Source: Cyrtodaria siliqua (lineage: Eukaryota > Mollusca > Bivalvia > Adapedonta > Hiatellidae). From it: a stretch of DNA of 64,000 bases. Below the pieces are notes generated by a model. It did no database searches, was not told the origin of the DNA, and was given only the letters and a program-made list of their open reading frames with translations. The stretch lies in the NCBI GenBank assembly GCA_037043455.1, contig JAWPHD010010332.1, positions 30,778 to 94,777 of the forward strand. Direction: 5' to 3'. This document shows positions 9,721-20,859 of this stretch, in pieces. Positions within the stretch are counted from its first letter, which is position 1; every line of letters begins with the position of its first letter. The position numbers and the translations under genes are program-made.

Positions 9721-10155
9721 CATGAAAACCAAAGAAGAATTAATTGATCACTTGACGCGACTTGTAGCTGTATACAGACGCAGTTATAAATTGTGCGGCA
9801 TCATAAACACAACATTACAAATTGTTAGTGCTATAATTGGTTGTACTGCCGTATTGGCATGGTTCCGGCAATTCCTGTTTTTGTAGCCGCAGTTGGTGCA
9901 GTTCCTCCAGTAGTTGCTGTTTTAGCAAGCAAAACAAGAATAGCAGAAAAAAAGACTTTGTTGAAAACGAATCATAGAAGTTTTAAACTACTTCCTTCAT
10001 ATGTTCAAACAACTACAGGACTAGAAAATGATGAAAAGATAAATAGGATTACCTTTAATAAAATATTAGAAATTCAAAAGAATGATAATTTCACGGAACC
10101 TCTGGAAATGTATATGAAAATATTTAAATTAAACGGCCATGGTATCCAGTCGTAA
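9721..10155 (+). pseudogene. Small two-helix membrane protein of the Polinton, frameshifted
   Basis: The ATG at 9721 (MKTKEELIDHLTRLVAVYRR) leads into a first hydrophobic helix near LQIVSAIIGCTAVLAW. A one-base shift near 9860 moves to the frame with a second helix, AIPVFVAAVGAVPPVVAVL. A basic segment and a polar C-terminal domain follow, to the stop at 10153-10155. The layout of a basic N-terminus, two adjacent membrane helices and a cytosolic helical tail resembles SLATT-type small membrane proteins, but this is inference. It converges on the Cys-rich gene across the hairpin at 10202-10224. Confidence 0.5.
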
Positions 10156-10201
10156 TTCTTTTTCAACTTGAAAAGATGCTCCGTAGGAACTTATCTACTA
10201 A

Positions 10202-10224
10202 AACGGTCGCTGTAAGCGACCGTT
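10202..10224. terminator. Perfect 10-bp hairpin between convergent Polinton genes
   Basis: AACGGTCGCT, loop GTA, then AGCGACCGTT form a perfect 10-bp stem. It lies about 50 bp after the plus-strand membrane-protein stop and at the 3' end of the minus-strand Cys-rich gene. A bidirectional transcript-end signal is a reasonable reading; similar 3' hairpins are known in giant viruses and virophages. Confidence 0.6.
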
Positions 10225-10225
10225 C

Positions 10226-10748
10226 AACTTGTTTCCATATCCTATCGTAATTTTTCTTTAGTAGATTTTGTTTTAATCGGTTTTGTTTCTTTTTTAATTT
10301 TTAATATTTATAAAAACATTCTGAAAAATGTATTCAAATTTGATTGAACTTTTTCGACCCTCTATTTTATCCGAGACCTTTGTAATTTTGAAAAAAAATC
10401 TTCAAATCTTTATCTATTTGTAGAAGAAAAATCATATTCTACCAAGTAGTACTTTCTGTGGTAAATAGTTTTCTTTCGGTTGTAGTTGTAACCTGCAATA
10501 AGGTTGTAACCGTTGTGAACTCCACAATTAAGACAAATACGTTCATTATCGAAAACCTCATTAGTACCATTACAATTAATACATGCATTAGAGCATTTGT
10601 AACACAGCTTGGTTTTGGCACAATATTTACAAAGCTTCTTTTTATTAGTCATGTAAAATAAGATGCAATCGAAACATACTCCAGGTGAATCAATAATATC
10701 CAAAACTCTTTCACAATATTTGAAATTCAGTATATTATTATATAGCAT
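10226..10748 (-). pseudogene. Cys-rich zinc-binding protein, VLTF3-like, broken
   Basis: The ATG at 10748 opens a 112-residue frame with many Cys pairs: CFDC, CKYC, CYKC, CINC and CLNC, arranged as zinc-ribbon knuckles. A KKTIYHRKYYL segment follows before the stop at 10410. Further down the strand other frames continue with SDKIEGRKSSIKFEYIFQNV. A Cys-knuckle N-terminus, a YHRKYY block and a conserved helical C-terminus resemble poxvirus late transcription factor 3 (VLTF3)-type proteins, which occur in some large eukaryotic DNA viruses. The assignment is moderate and without a search. If correct, it would control late transcription. Confidence 0.5.
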
Positions 10749-10763
10749 TATATATTTAAAATA

Positions 10764-10802
10764 TAGGCTTAAAGAAATATTATCTTAAGTAATATTATAA
10801 TG
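10764..10802 (+). promoter_or_regulatory. Polinton promoter motif, copy 1 (ends at ATG)
   Basis: TAGGCTTAAAGAAATA followed by ATCTTAAGTAATATTATA runs straight into an ATG at 10800. Nearly the same block ends at the ATG at 11342. The shared block and its fixed position suggest a conserved promoter/leader. Confidence 0.6.
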
Positions 10803-11295
10803 GAACAAGTAGAACAGGAAATCAATGTTGAGTATTTTAAGGATGAATTAATCAGCAAACTGAAAAAACTCAAATAATGAATACTGATATCGGATGCTAT
10901 GAAGACTTTGAAATGTTCATTAAAAGCATGAAATAGATGATTAATGAAAAGCTTCTTGATAAAAACGACTTTATAAACTATTGTGAGCACGTAAAAAAAT
11001 AAGATTGCTAATAGCTGAAGGTGATCTTGAAACCAATGAATTCGAGAGATACTGTAAATATCATGTAAAAATCAATCAGATGGTAGATGACAGGACTCTT
11101 GAAAAAGAATGCTTTGGAAATACTTGGACATTGTTCTAGATGGATAAATAGGTGTTCTTTTAGATGAAAAAATAGATATTCTTAAAGTATCAGAAGATGA
11201 TGACTCTGATACAGATGATAGATATCATTTTGGTTTGAGAAATAGATGACGATGAAATTAGAGATTTTAGCACCATTCCCGTTAAAACAAAATAA
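10800..11295 (+). pseudogene. Acidic Polinton ORF of unknown function, broken
   Basis: The ATG at 10800 (MEQVEQEINVEYFKDELIS) begins a Glu/Asp/Lys-rich, probably helical, frame. It is broken by stops from 10875 on, and fragments in other frames continue to about 11295. It has its own promoter-like motif and lies just upstream of the polymerase. I do not recognise it. Confidence 0.35.
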
Positions 11296-11305
11296 GTTAT
11301 ATAAT

Positions 11306-11344
11306 TAGGCTTAAAGAAATAATCTCAGGTAATATTATATAATG
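11306..11344 (+). promoter_or_regulatory. Polinton promoter motif, copy 2 (ends at ATG)
   Basis: TAGGCTTAAAGAAATA, then ATCTCAGGTAATATTATA, ends at the ATG at 11342. Compared with 10764-10802 only a few bases differ. It precedes the polymerase region. Confidence 0.6.
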
Positions 11345-14334
11345 GTTAGAAAAGTTGTGGAAATTGTAAAAATTCACCAAAACATATAGCAAAGTTATGG
11401 AAATTGAAAAATCACCAAATCAATATAGCAAAATTTTTTAAGTTCTTGTTATATATGGCGAAAGCCCAATTAAACAACTTGGTCCTTGAAAATGAATTAG
11501 CACAAACAAATGGACTTAAAATGAATGTTACTTTAAAAGTTTCTTTAAATAAAGTAGCACATGATAAAGAAAAAGGTAAAAATAACACTTATAAAACTGC
11601 TTATTTTACTCCCAAAGCATTATTAATTATAAACAAAACTCAAATTGATGATGCGCTAACTGAAGCATCTCTTGAAATTCTGTAGAAAATTGGCAATTGG
11701 CTTTCTGAAGGAAGTGGTTGGACACTACACTAAATCCAGTAAAGTATAAGCCTTTGCGAGGTAGCTCGTATTTAGATTTACCAAAGGAACTTGCTAATGC
11801 TAAAAAAGGACAAATACATATAAAAAATGAAGATAACGCGTGTTTTAGATGGTGCCACTTAGCTTCTACGTTTCCCGTTAAAACACATATCACGAGAGAA
11901 TATCACATTATAAAAACAATATCGGAGGTCTAAATTACAAAGAAATACATTTCCTGTTACAATTCAACAAATCCCAAAATAGAAAACAAAACAAACATTT
12001 GTTTTAACATATTGGATATGAAGATAATCAAGTATACCCTTTATACATATCAAAAATAAAGCAAAAGAATCGTGTGATATGCTTTGAAAAAACATTATGT
12101 ATGGATAAAAAAATTAACAGTTTGATGTATAATCAAAAAGTGGTGCAAGAAAACTATGAATACACATTTAAGAAAGATTGGTGATGTCGTCGAAGAAGAA
12201 GCTAAATTCAAAGAATCTAAATCATGCCATATTTGCTGGTAATGGTTTTGTAACAACTCTCAAAAAGATGACCAGGTCGTACAGTAGCATATGAAAACTC
12301 TATTAGAAAAGTTAGAGACCATTGTCATATAATTGGAAAGTATAAGGGAAGCGCTCACGATATATGTAATATTAATTTCAGGTTGGCTAAAGAAATACCT
12401 GTTGTGTTTTATGACTTGAGAGGATATGATCTCACTTTATAATGCAACACATCGAAAGTTTTAAAATAGAAATAAATGTTATACCTAATAACATGGAAAA
12501 GTACATGGCTTTTTATGTTAGGAAAAAGTTTAGTGTTAATTGAACAGTTTCCAGTTTATGTCCAATCACTTGATAATTTAGTAAAAAATATCTCTTCGTT
12601 TCAGTATACCTCTCAGGAATACTCCGGCGACAAGCTAGAATTAATAAAAAATAAAAGGCGTTATCCTTATGATTACATGACAGTTTTGAACGTTTAAGGA
12701 AGCTAAATTACCTAGCATAAATAACTTTTATTCTCAATTAAATGATGAGCACATTTCAGATGCAGATTATGATCCTGGTAAAAAAATATGGAAAACATTT
12801 AAGACTAAAAATATGGGAGAATATCATGACTTGTATCTTAAAACTGATGTGCTGTTGCTGACAGATTTTTGTGAAAACTTTAGAAAATGTGCATTGAGTA
12901 TTACAAGTTAGATCACTTGTCATTACTTCAGTAGTCTGGTCTGGCCCGAGATGCGTGCCTTAAGATGACTGGCATTAAACTTTATGTAATAACTGATATT
13001 GATCAATATTTGTTTGTGGAAAAAGTATTAAGAGGTGGCACACGTTATATTGTAAACAGATATTCACAGGCTAACAATAATATATGACAAAACTATGACA
13101 AGAAAAAAGAAAGCAAGAACATGATATATATTGACGCTAATAACTTGTATGGGTGGGCTATGTGCCAACCGTTGCCTCCTGGTAATTTTAAGTGGGTTAA
13201 TAAGATCTAAAAAGGAAAATCAAATTACACTGTTGAGTGAGATATCAAGCATCCCAAGAAACTACATGACTCACATAATGATTATCCTCTTGCCCCAGAA
13301 AGTTTAAATATAACAGATGAGTGGTTGTCAGATTATTGTAAAAGTTAAGAAAAATGTTTTAGTATCTAGTAGAGTTAACAAACTTGTCACAACACTAAAA
13401 AATTAAAGAAAAGTATGTTGTGCATTACACAATATTAAAACTGTATAAAAAGCTAGGATTGAAGGTAACACCGAATACTACAGTTTGATGAATCAAAGTG
13501 GTTACGACAAACATAGACTTTAATACTGCCAAGAGAACAGCTGTTAAAAATGCTTTGAAAAGGATTTCTTCAAACTGATGAACAATTCAGTTTTTGGTAA
13601 AACTATGGAAAATTTGAAAAAAATAATTAATGTTAATTGACTCATGATGAGGAGATCCTTTTAAAATATGCAGCAAGACCTTCATTTATTTCTTGTAAAA
13701 TATTAAATGACAATTTATTTGTTTTAATAGATTGAAAGAAAGACTAGTTTTAAATCGTCCTTGTTATGTGTATATTTCCATTACAACTATATCAAAAACA
13801 AATATGATAAAAAAGCTAAATTATTATTTACTGACACTGATTCCTTGTGCTACGAAATAAAGACAAAAGACGTGTATATAGACTTTTACAATGATAAAGA
13901 ACTTTTAGATAATTGTGATTATGATTCAAAACGTAAGTTTCATTTTAATGATAATAAAAAGGTAATTGGCAAAATGAAAGATGAAATTTGTGGTATGCCT
14001 ATTGTTGAATTTGTTGGACTACGAAATAAACTGTATTCGTATATGTTAGATAATGAGGTTAGTACAAAAAATGCAAGAGTGTAAAAAAGTGTGTTGTTAA
14101 AAAAATATAACGCATGATAATTACAAAGAGATTTTGTTTACGGCAACAAAAGCCCACCATGAGATGAAAGTTATTAGATCACAAAAGCATAACATAAGCC
14201 GTTATGTAATAAACAAAATGATTTTGTCAGCTTATGGTGATAAAAAGGTATATATTGGATAATGGGCAAGATACATAAGCATACAAGTACAATACTCTAT
14301 GGTAAAATACGATATGTTTGGTGATGATGATAAA
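11342..14334 (+). pseudogene. Protein-primed DNA polymerase B (Polinton PolB), broken
   Basis: The N-terminal region contains RGSSYLDLPKELANAKKG (11760-11815) and PVTIQQIPKIE. A damaged exonuclease II motif, RGYDLTL, lies near 12420, and QEYSGDKLELI lies further on. Polymerase motif A reads as NNLYGWAMCQPL (about 13138-13175), motif B as KLMNNSVFGKTMEN (about 13570-13615) and motif C as FTDTDSLCYEI (about 13828-13860). These are family B signatures in the expected order. The longest intact block is 13761-14084; elsewhere there are many stops and frameshifts. In intact elements the enzyme copies the linear genome by protein priming. It ends next to the right inverted repeat. Confidence 0.92.
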
Positions 14335-14335
14335 G

Positions 14336-14499
14336 ATTAATAGGTACTGGGGTTTTTGGTAAAGTTCTTCCTAAGCGAAGGGTAATCAAGCAGTGTGTAT
14401 AGTTGCGAGTGGGGCCAGGACAACTGGAGACAACTGATAACTGCTGATTTTTTGTCGCGAGGGAGGTACTGTCCTGGTACCCCCAGTATCTATACTACT
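14336..14499 (-). repeat. Polinton right terminal inverted repeat
   Basis: It ends CCCCCAGTATCTATACTACT and is the inverted partner of 145-309. Alignment needs one single-base gap. Confidence 0.93.
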
Positions 14500-14505
14500 A
14501 ATAAA
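14500..14505. repeat. Polinton target-site duplication, right copy (AATAAA)
   Basis: Exact copy of 139-144, directly after the terminal ACTACT. Confidence 0.9.
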
Positions 14506-15150
14506 TCACCATAACAATTTTAAAAAAACCTTACGAATACATTTTTAAAACTTTTAAGAATTGATTGGCGCACATTAGGCCAGATAAAATTATATGTGTG
14601 GTTCCTATGCTAAAAACATATTGTAGGTAGGTAGGGAAAATACTTTGTTATATATTTGCGTTGTTTTTTTCACTCTCAATACTCTTAAAACCTACTAAAA
14701 TACATTAAATATATATCTATTGATATCAGGTAAAGAACAGATGGAAGTTAACATGAATAATTCAAATTTATTTTTTTCCTTTTTTTTATTAAATATTTAG
14801 GGTTGGCCCTTAAAAACAGAGTCGGCCGGGAAACCGGAACCCAATCTCATTAAAAATCAGACCCTTTATCATTCTACGATACTCTACACTACACAGATCT
14901 GACTACACTCCATTGCATGTCAAGTCAGATTGTCCTTACGATTAGCCAATCATATTTCAGCCTACATAATTGCTCGGTATAGACTGCTTTACTGTGGAGC
15001 AGCCTAGCTCGGTATTGACAGAGACAATGTCCGTAACTTTTAGCTTGTAAAACAAAATAATTGCGTTGACAAACATAATACACCAACCATTATTGAATAC
15101 TTATTGAAAAAAAATAAAGAAAATATTTTTTGACGGAATTTAATAGCGGT
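14506..15150. other. Intergenic DNA, nothing recognised
   Basis: AT-rich unique-looking sequence without a supportable gene, RNA or repeat. Confidence 0.5.
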
Positions 15151-15156
15151 ACAAAT

Positions 15157-15232
15157 GAACCCTGAACCCACACTAAAATGACACTCGCGTATCATCAGTC
15201 GAGTACGCTACCAACTGAGCTAAGCAGTCCAG
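15157..15232 (-). repeat. tRNA-derived sequence (SINE head or tRNA pseudogene)
   Basis: On the minus strand the A box reads TTAGCTCAGTTGGTAGCG, a canonical tRNA D-arm, and GTGGGTTCAGGG stands near the B-box position. The B box is imperfect and the acceptor arm does not close, so a functional tRNA is unlikely. Confidence 0.55.
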
Positions 15233-15474
15233 ATGTACTATGCCTTACTATTTAGATTATCAATGTCGTAATAATTTCGGTGGAATATATATTTTCAAAA
15301 CACACATGGTAGCGCCTATGATTTTCTTAGTATCTTGATATAAAACATGCCATTTCGTGCATTTCTTTGTATTTATAGCAAAATCTACAGCAATAACACA
15401 CGAATACTTTATCTTTATTCGGATATAGATCTATGTGTTTTATGTGGATTTTTTTGTTCAGTTCACTCGAATGT

Positions 15475-15545
15475 GTATATGAAACACGCGATTTCATTGG
15501 TTGAATTTAGGTGATCTTCTCATGAATATTGATAAGATAAAAGTT
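15475..15545 (+). repeat. Dispersed repeat shared with 27190-27262
   Basis: ATATGAAACACGCGATTTCA, TTGGTTGAATTTAG and TTCTCATG occur in the same order and spacing at 27190-27262. The two copies are about 85 percent alike by eye. The family was not identified. Confidence 0.65.
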
Positions 15546-15878
15546 CGATCTGACGTGACCTACAAGGGTGTGTGGTCAGATCCTATAGCGCAGAGTATCA
15601 AAGCGTAATTAGGATATGATTTTAATGAGATTGACCGGAACCATGTATATCATTTTGTTCCGCCTTATGAAAATTTGACATTCGCTACTGACGTCAAAAC
15701 TGCATAAACGTGGGAGATTGGCAAATCAATTCTTATATTTCAATCTTATTCCCGTTGTTATACGATACTTGGGAGGTCGGTAATGATAAAGTAGAAGGAT
15801 GTTCCACAGAAAACTTGTGTTACCTGCTACACGATTATTGTAGTAAGGTCAAATAGGTGATTGCCCGTTATGAGAGCT

Positions 15879-15998
15879 CATCCATCCATCCATCCATCCA
15901 TATCCATCCATCCATCCATCCATCCATATTCATATATCTATATATCCATCCCTCCCTCTCTCCCTCCCTCCCTGCCTCCCTCCCTCCACAGAAAGTCT
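15879..15998 (+). repeat. (ATCC)n and (CTCC)n microsatellite
   Basis: Runs of ATCC/CATC repeats are followed by CCCT/CCTC repeats. Open frames across it are low-complexity artefacts. Confidence 0.9.
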
Positions 15999-16139
15999 TT
16001 TATCCATATTAAATTGATATGTATGTATATCATTTTACTTACAGATCTGAAACAATGCGTAAAATGGTTCTTTCTAGAGTTTCTTTTCTCTTTTTTTAGT
16101 TTTAGAATATAACGAACTCGACTGAACAAGGATTTTGGT

Positions 16140-17148
16140 AGAAAAAAATAAACTTTATTTGATTTGTCATAGGTTTATGGAGTTTGGAGGTAAAGTTGGG
16201 TAAACAATTATTTAAAAGACATTGCGGGACAAGATCAAAATGTCATGAGGCTCACTGGCTCCATAACAATAATAACAAGGGTTTGACACTATTTATTTAA
16301 ACAGGAAGCCCGAATGACTTCCTGTTTTTGAAAACTGGTGGTCCTTCTGGCTTATGGGTCATTCTCATGTATTGTTACATGTACTAATATGTGCTCATCG
16401 CCATCCGCATGAGTTGTTCTCAGCTCCCATAAATGTAATAATTTTGAAAATGTGCATCTTTATTAGTTATTACAGACAGTTGTATCTGCCTCATTGGTTT
16501 TAAGGGGCTCATAATTTGCTTTTTCTAGTATGGAAAAGCACTAATGGATGTAGATACATGAACGGGACGTAGTCTCAATATAAAACTCAACCACTCTGAA
16601 TCAAGGTAGAAAATAAATACATGTACTATACATTTTGAAGTCCATGATGCAAAATAAAGGTAACTTCAGAGGGTGAATGAACATATTTTATGGTAGAATT
16701 CCTAAGTCAAATACATTAGAATATTTCCTGCAGAAATATGACACTTATTTCATAAACGATATCAGTGCGATATGAATAGGCATGTCTTACAATTAACGAA
16801 GGGTCATAGCTTCAAAGTGCTGTAGATATATGGTGTCTGAAACACGTTACACATCACCGCATGCAACATTCTATGATACGCCATATATGCAATGTCAAAA
16901 TAAAGAACAGTTCTTTAAATATCAGTATGCATTATTCTATAATTTAGTTTTTATACAATACATGATTATTTTTTATACCAAAATACCTATAAAATAGAAT
17001 TCATGCATCACGTTGGTTTTCTCGAAAGTACTAGAAGACAGGATTCTTTAGAAGTAAAAATACAACCAAATCAATTAAATACGGCCGAAATAATGAACTA
17101 GTATTATAATACTGATGTGGTCTCTCAATTTAAAGGGTTTTCGAAAGG
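16140..17148. other. Intergenic DNA, nothing recognised
   Basis: No gene or clear repeat; AT-rich. Confidence 0.5.
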
Positions 17149-17345
17149 TTGCCACTGACCGTTCCAAGGCGGTAGCCCTATTGTCAACCCTTTTGTGTTT
17201 GTGATTTCTTTTGCATTTTTTATTACTTTTGCCGTCTCGTTTGTCTGTTTGCGTGTTTGTTTTTGTGTTTTGTGGTTGACTGTCGTCCTTGAATGCTGCT
17301 TTCCCTGTTCGATATTTGTATCTTTCTTTTTTTTTGTTAGAAATA
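17149..17345 (+). mobile_element. PLE (Naiad-like) 3' tail fragment
   Basis: It matches the 3' untranslated tail of the copy ending at 41517 almost base for base: CCACTGACCGTTCCAAGGCG, CCCTTTTGTGTTTGTGAT, GGTTGACTGTCGTCCTTGAA. Only the last ~200 bp are present, as expected of a severely 5'-truncated retroelement. Confidence 0.85.
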
Positions 17346-17359
17346 TAGCAGATGGCAAC

Positions 17360-19480
17360 GAATTTTAGAGAGAGAGATGTTATGCGTCCTTACCCTAGAA
17401 AATCGTCTCAATAAGTGATGAAAATTACAAAGCAGTATACTGTGTTAAAATAAATTAGTCTATCTGACTGGTTATGAGTGAAAGTATAAGAAAATACCCA
17501 AATTATCTCCTAACAAAATAATTGAAAGCGTGGAGCGTCACAGTACCGTAAATTGCCCAGTACCAGCTACGTAACCCCACGCCGAAGTATAGATACACTG
17601 ACCGTCTCACGCTACTGCTTGAACGTTTGTGTGTCAATTTAGGATTTAATAGCAAACGCAAAACTGGGAACCAGTCAAAATTGAACCATATCTACTTCCG
17701 ACCCGGAAGTAAATGTATGAAGTACTGAAAATATTTTAGATAAATCATTAATTTCAGGTCGGGGAGGAGGCACTTTTTCTTATTATCTTTATATAACTGT
17801 TATTATAATTATTTATGAAGGACTGTAAGGGGACATGTTAGTGTTATTTTTTTCTGAGGTGAAGTAGATGTTTACAAATGTATCAAATACAGTCGCGTGC
17901 AATATATTCCTATCTTACACTACCACTTTTCCTACGATCTCTTGTCAACCCGCCGAGATATCGAAGTCAAAAGTCACCAAAGTGCAAATTTAAATATACT
18001 CATCATTTTTCTGATCTTGTCTTGATATTCGGTCAGCATTCTAGAATTACGTATCTGTCATGTTCGGCAGTCGGATGCAATTGAGATATTGCGATTGAAC
18101 TACTGACTTCATTATGTTCTGCATTATGACACTCAGTATCTCGAGTACATCACTATGATCAGATTGCCGAAAATGGCAGAAACATAATTTTGGTATGAGA
18201 CTCACACTAGTAACACATAACCAATATGGTGACATTCGATATACATTTGAGTAATGCTGCGTAGGAGTGTACGTGATTTCGCGAATGGATTATTTTTTGT
18301 CTTGTTCTTAGAAACAGGACACATTTCCGATATATTGAAGAAATCAATCATTTAAATCATTATTCAAAGCACATTGGAATTAAACTTGCTGACGAAATAC
18401 ATTATGTAATAAGTATTTGGGAGCTAATTATCTCTGAACAGATGCAGTTTCGAAATGTTTGTGTTAGACGTGAATAATAGGTAACTTAGAGAAAGTGTTT
18501 ACAATCAATACTCATGTGACTGACTACAATGCCATTCAGTACATAATCTTTAAAATGGCCGACAGAGTTAGTAAATATTCATGTTTTGAACACAAACGAG
18601 TGTATTAGTCGCTATTGTAAGACAATTAAAGGAAACAATAACATATTATTTCGTCACAGTCTTCGAAATTAACATTTCGCCCAAAGCCCGCAGTCAGTAA
18701 AAATCATGTCGGGCATGTAAATTTTGCAAGAGGGCGTGTTAAAATTGAGACGAAAATGCCAACATGAAGCGGAACGAAATCAAACGACGGCTTGTAAACT
18801 AAGTTAAAAGTCGATTTATTTTGTTTATACATCGCCGAAAACAAATCTCGGTTTCAGAACAGACTGGTTTTCAATTTTATTTGCTGTTTTCGAACGACGT
18901 TGGGGACGAAGGAGCAATATTTAGTATAAATCAATACCGCGATGTTAACCCAACTGATAATGAATTGAAAATCATTTCCGGTCTATTTTCTAACCTACAT
19001 GTACGATGAGCTTTCTTCATTGTTTCGAAAGAGCGTAACCCGGCAGAAAAAGTAATGCAGACGTTAGATACTCAAAAAAAGAACACTTATGAAACAGAAC
19101 CCGTAATTTTCAGACCCAATGACTGAGAATAAAGTGTCAAAACAATCAAGTTCTTATTTAATTATTTGTGATATTATTCTATAGGACATTTAACTTTCTG
19201 TGACAATATAAATATTTGTCTAAAAATAGCACTCAAATAACACTTAAAAGATTCAGGTCAGTAGAAATGTGTTCGGCTAGTAAATTCACATGCCCGATGG
19301 GCTAGTAGCTCAAAGTGTTTTTCGTGAAGACTGTTGTTATTATAATTACAGAGCTCCAGATAAACTTCCATGTTAAAGTGGTATTTTCCCGCCTAAATAA
19401 ATCTTCAGTGCTGATTCAGATTATTTTAAAGAGTAAATGTTAGAGAAATGTGTTTGCTTTTTACTTCAAAATATGACTTT
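17360..19480. other. Intergenic DNA, nothing recognised
   Basis: Several short open frames occur but none shows a recognisable domain or splice context. Confidence 0.45.
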
Positions 19481-19499
19481 ATTAAACTAGCAATTGTTA

Positions 19500-20440
19500 A
19501 TTTTCAATGCTGATTTTCACTCAAATCTTTTTTTTCGCGCTGATTTCTTAAATTTTAATAACTTCACCACAAAGTGCGCCTCATGTGCGCCTCATGGAAA
19601 GAAAGCTCACAATTGTTATTTAGGTAGTTTGATTTTAAGTCAAGGCCATTGTTGCTATAGGAATTTGGTTTCCACTCAATACCTATAGTTTCCCTTGACG
19701 GATTTAACAAAACGGATTTACAATCGGGTCATTTGTCCGAAGGTTAAGATCACTGTTACTACAAATAAAAATTGGTTTCTGCTGAATAAATTCATCTTCC
19801 CATAAAGTTAACGACACTTCATCACAAACTGCAGCTCATTTAAATGAAGCTCAGGATTGTTATTTTAGGTAATTTTATTTTAGAGCAAGGTCACCGTTAG
19901 TACATGTAAAATTGGTTACTACTCAGTAAATTGATTTTTCCTTACATGATTTTAAGGAGACTTCACCACAAGGTGTGGCTTGTGGAAAGGAAGCTTGAGA
20001 TTGTTATTCCGGTTATTTTGTCAAAAGGTCAAGCCTCAAGGTCAGTGTCACTATAAATAAAATAAAAATTGGTTTCCGCTCAGCAAAATTAGTTCCCATT
20101 GCGTGATTTTAACAACACTTCACCATAAAGCTACACCTCTTTTAGTTAGTCTCCCTTGAGGGATTTAACAAAATATTCCTGCGGCTCATGGAGAACTAAG
20201 CATGCGATTGTTATTCGGGTCATTTATGCAAATAGTTACTTCATGCAAAGGTCAAGGTAACTGTTGACTTCACATTATCTTAATGTAGTTTAACAAAACG
20301 TCATCAAAATGTGCAACAACTGATTGAAAGGAATCACTGGATTTTTATTCAGGTCGGTTGGTCAAAGTTCAAGGTTGCTGTTTATTTAAATAAAAACTTT
20401 TTTTCTCAATAGATTTACTTTCCCTTAAGGGCTGTCTTAT
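19500..20440 (+). repeat. Diverged tandem array, unit about 130-150 bp
   Basis: Five to six units recur. Each has ACTTCACCACAAAGTG-like sequence, then GGAAAG...GATTGTTATT, GTCAAGGTCACTGTTACTA, and AAAAATTGGTTTCCGCTCA. Units have diverged by substitutions and indels. There is no coding frame. Confidence 0.75.
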
Positions 20441-20728
20441 TAAAGTTGGCAGGATTGAGGAGTATCCATTGTTTTAAGATAGGTGGTTACACATATAGGG
20501 GACTTGTACTTCGCTGAATTTGCTTGTTCTCATTGGGTTTCTTTTTAATGAAGTGTTGGAATTAATTTATAAGCATAACCTGCAGATTCATCTGGCAGAT
20601 TCAAAGGACATGCTTTAAGAGTTAAGATTAGTTCCCAAAATGGATTTTGTAAATATACATTATTTAAAGTAAAATATGTTTAATCTAATTTTAAGTTGGC
20701 TGATTAATTCTTTGTACGCTCTGTGCTG

Positions 20729-20806
20729 TTGGGAACATCTCTGTAGTGTAAGAAAGTATGCTTTTCTTTCGAGATAAGATATCTAGGTTCGAGTCCTGGC
20801 GGGAAG
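20729..20806 (+). repeat. tRNA-derived SINE head
   Basis: A tRNA-like stretch has a good B box, AGGTTCGAGTCCTGG, and an A-box-like TAGTGTAAGAAAGTATGC at the correct distance. The acceptor stem is poor and an AT-rich body follows, so a SINE or tRNA pseudogene is more likely than an active tRNA. Confidence 0.5.
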
Positions 20807-20859
20807 CCTGGCACACTTACTGAGCTGTACAAACTTCGTTCTTGGATAACCACAACTTT

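Larger units (their letters stand above)
145..14499. mobile_element. Polinton/Maverick DNA transposon (adintovirus-like), complete but decayed
   Basis: The 14355-bp element is bounded by inverted repeats of about 165 bp and an exact 6-bp target duplication. It contains remnants of the canonical Polinton set: retroviral-type integrase, adenovirus-like protease, FtsK/HerA-type packaging ATPase, jelly-roll capsid proteins and protein-primed family B polymerase. It also has PLA2-like, fibre-like and VLTF3-like genes. Virion and integrase genes run on the minus strand from the left; the polymerase runs on the plus strand at the right. All reading frames contain stops or frameshifts, so the copy cannot be functional. 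The terminal repeats differ at roughly 10 percent of positions, which indicates an old insertion. Confidence 0.95.

Noticed and set aside
15157..15232. A functional tRNA gene on the minus strand
   Set aside because: D-arm is canonical, but the T-arm and acceptor pairing are poor.
15861..16112. Open frame of 83 codons on the plus strand
   Set aside because: It translates the ATCC/CCTC microsatellite into Ser/Pro/His repeats; it is not a gene.
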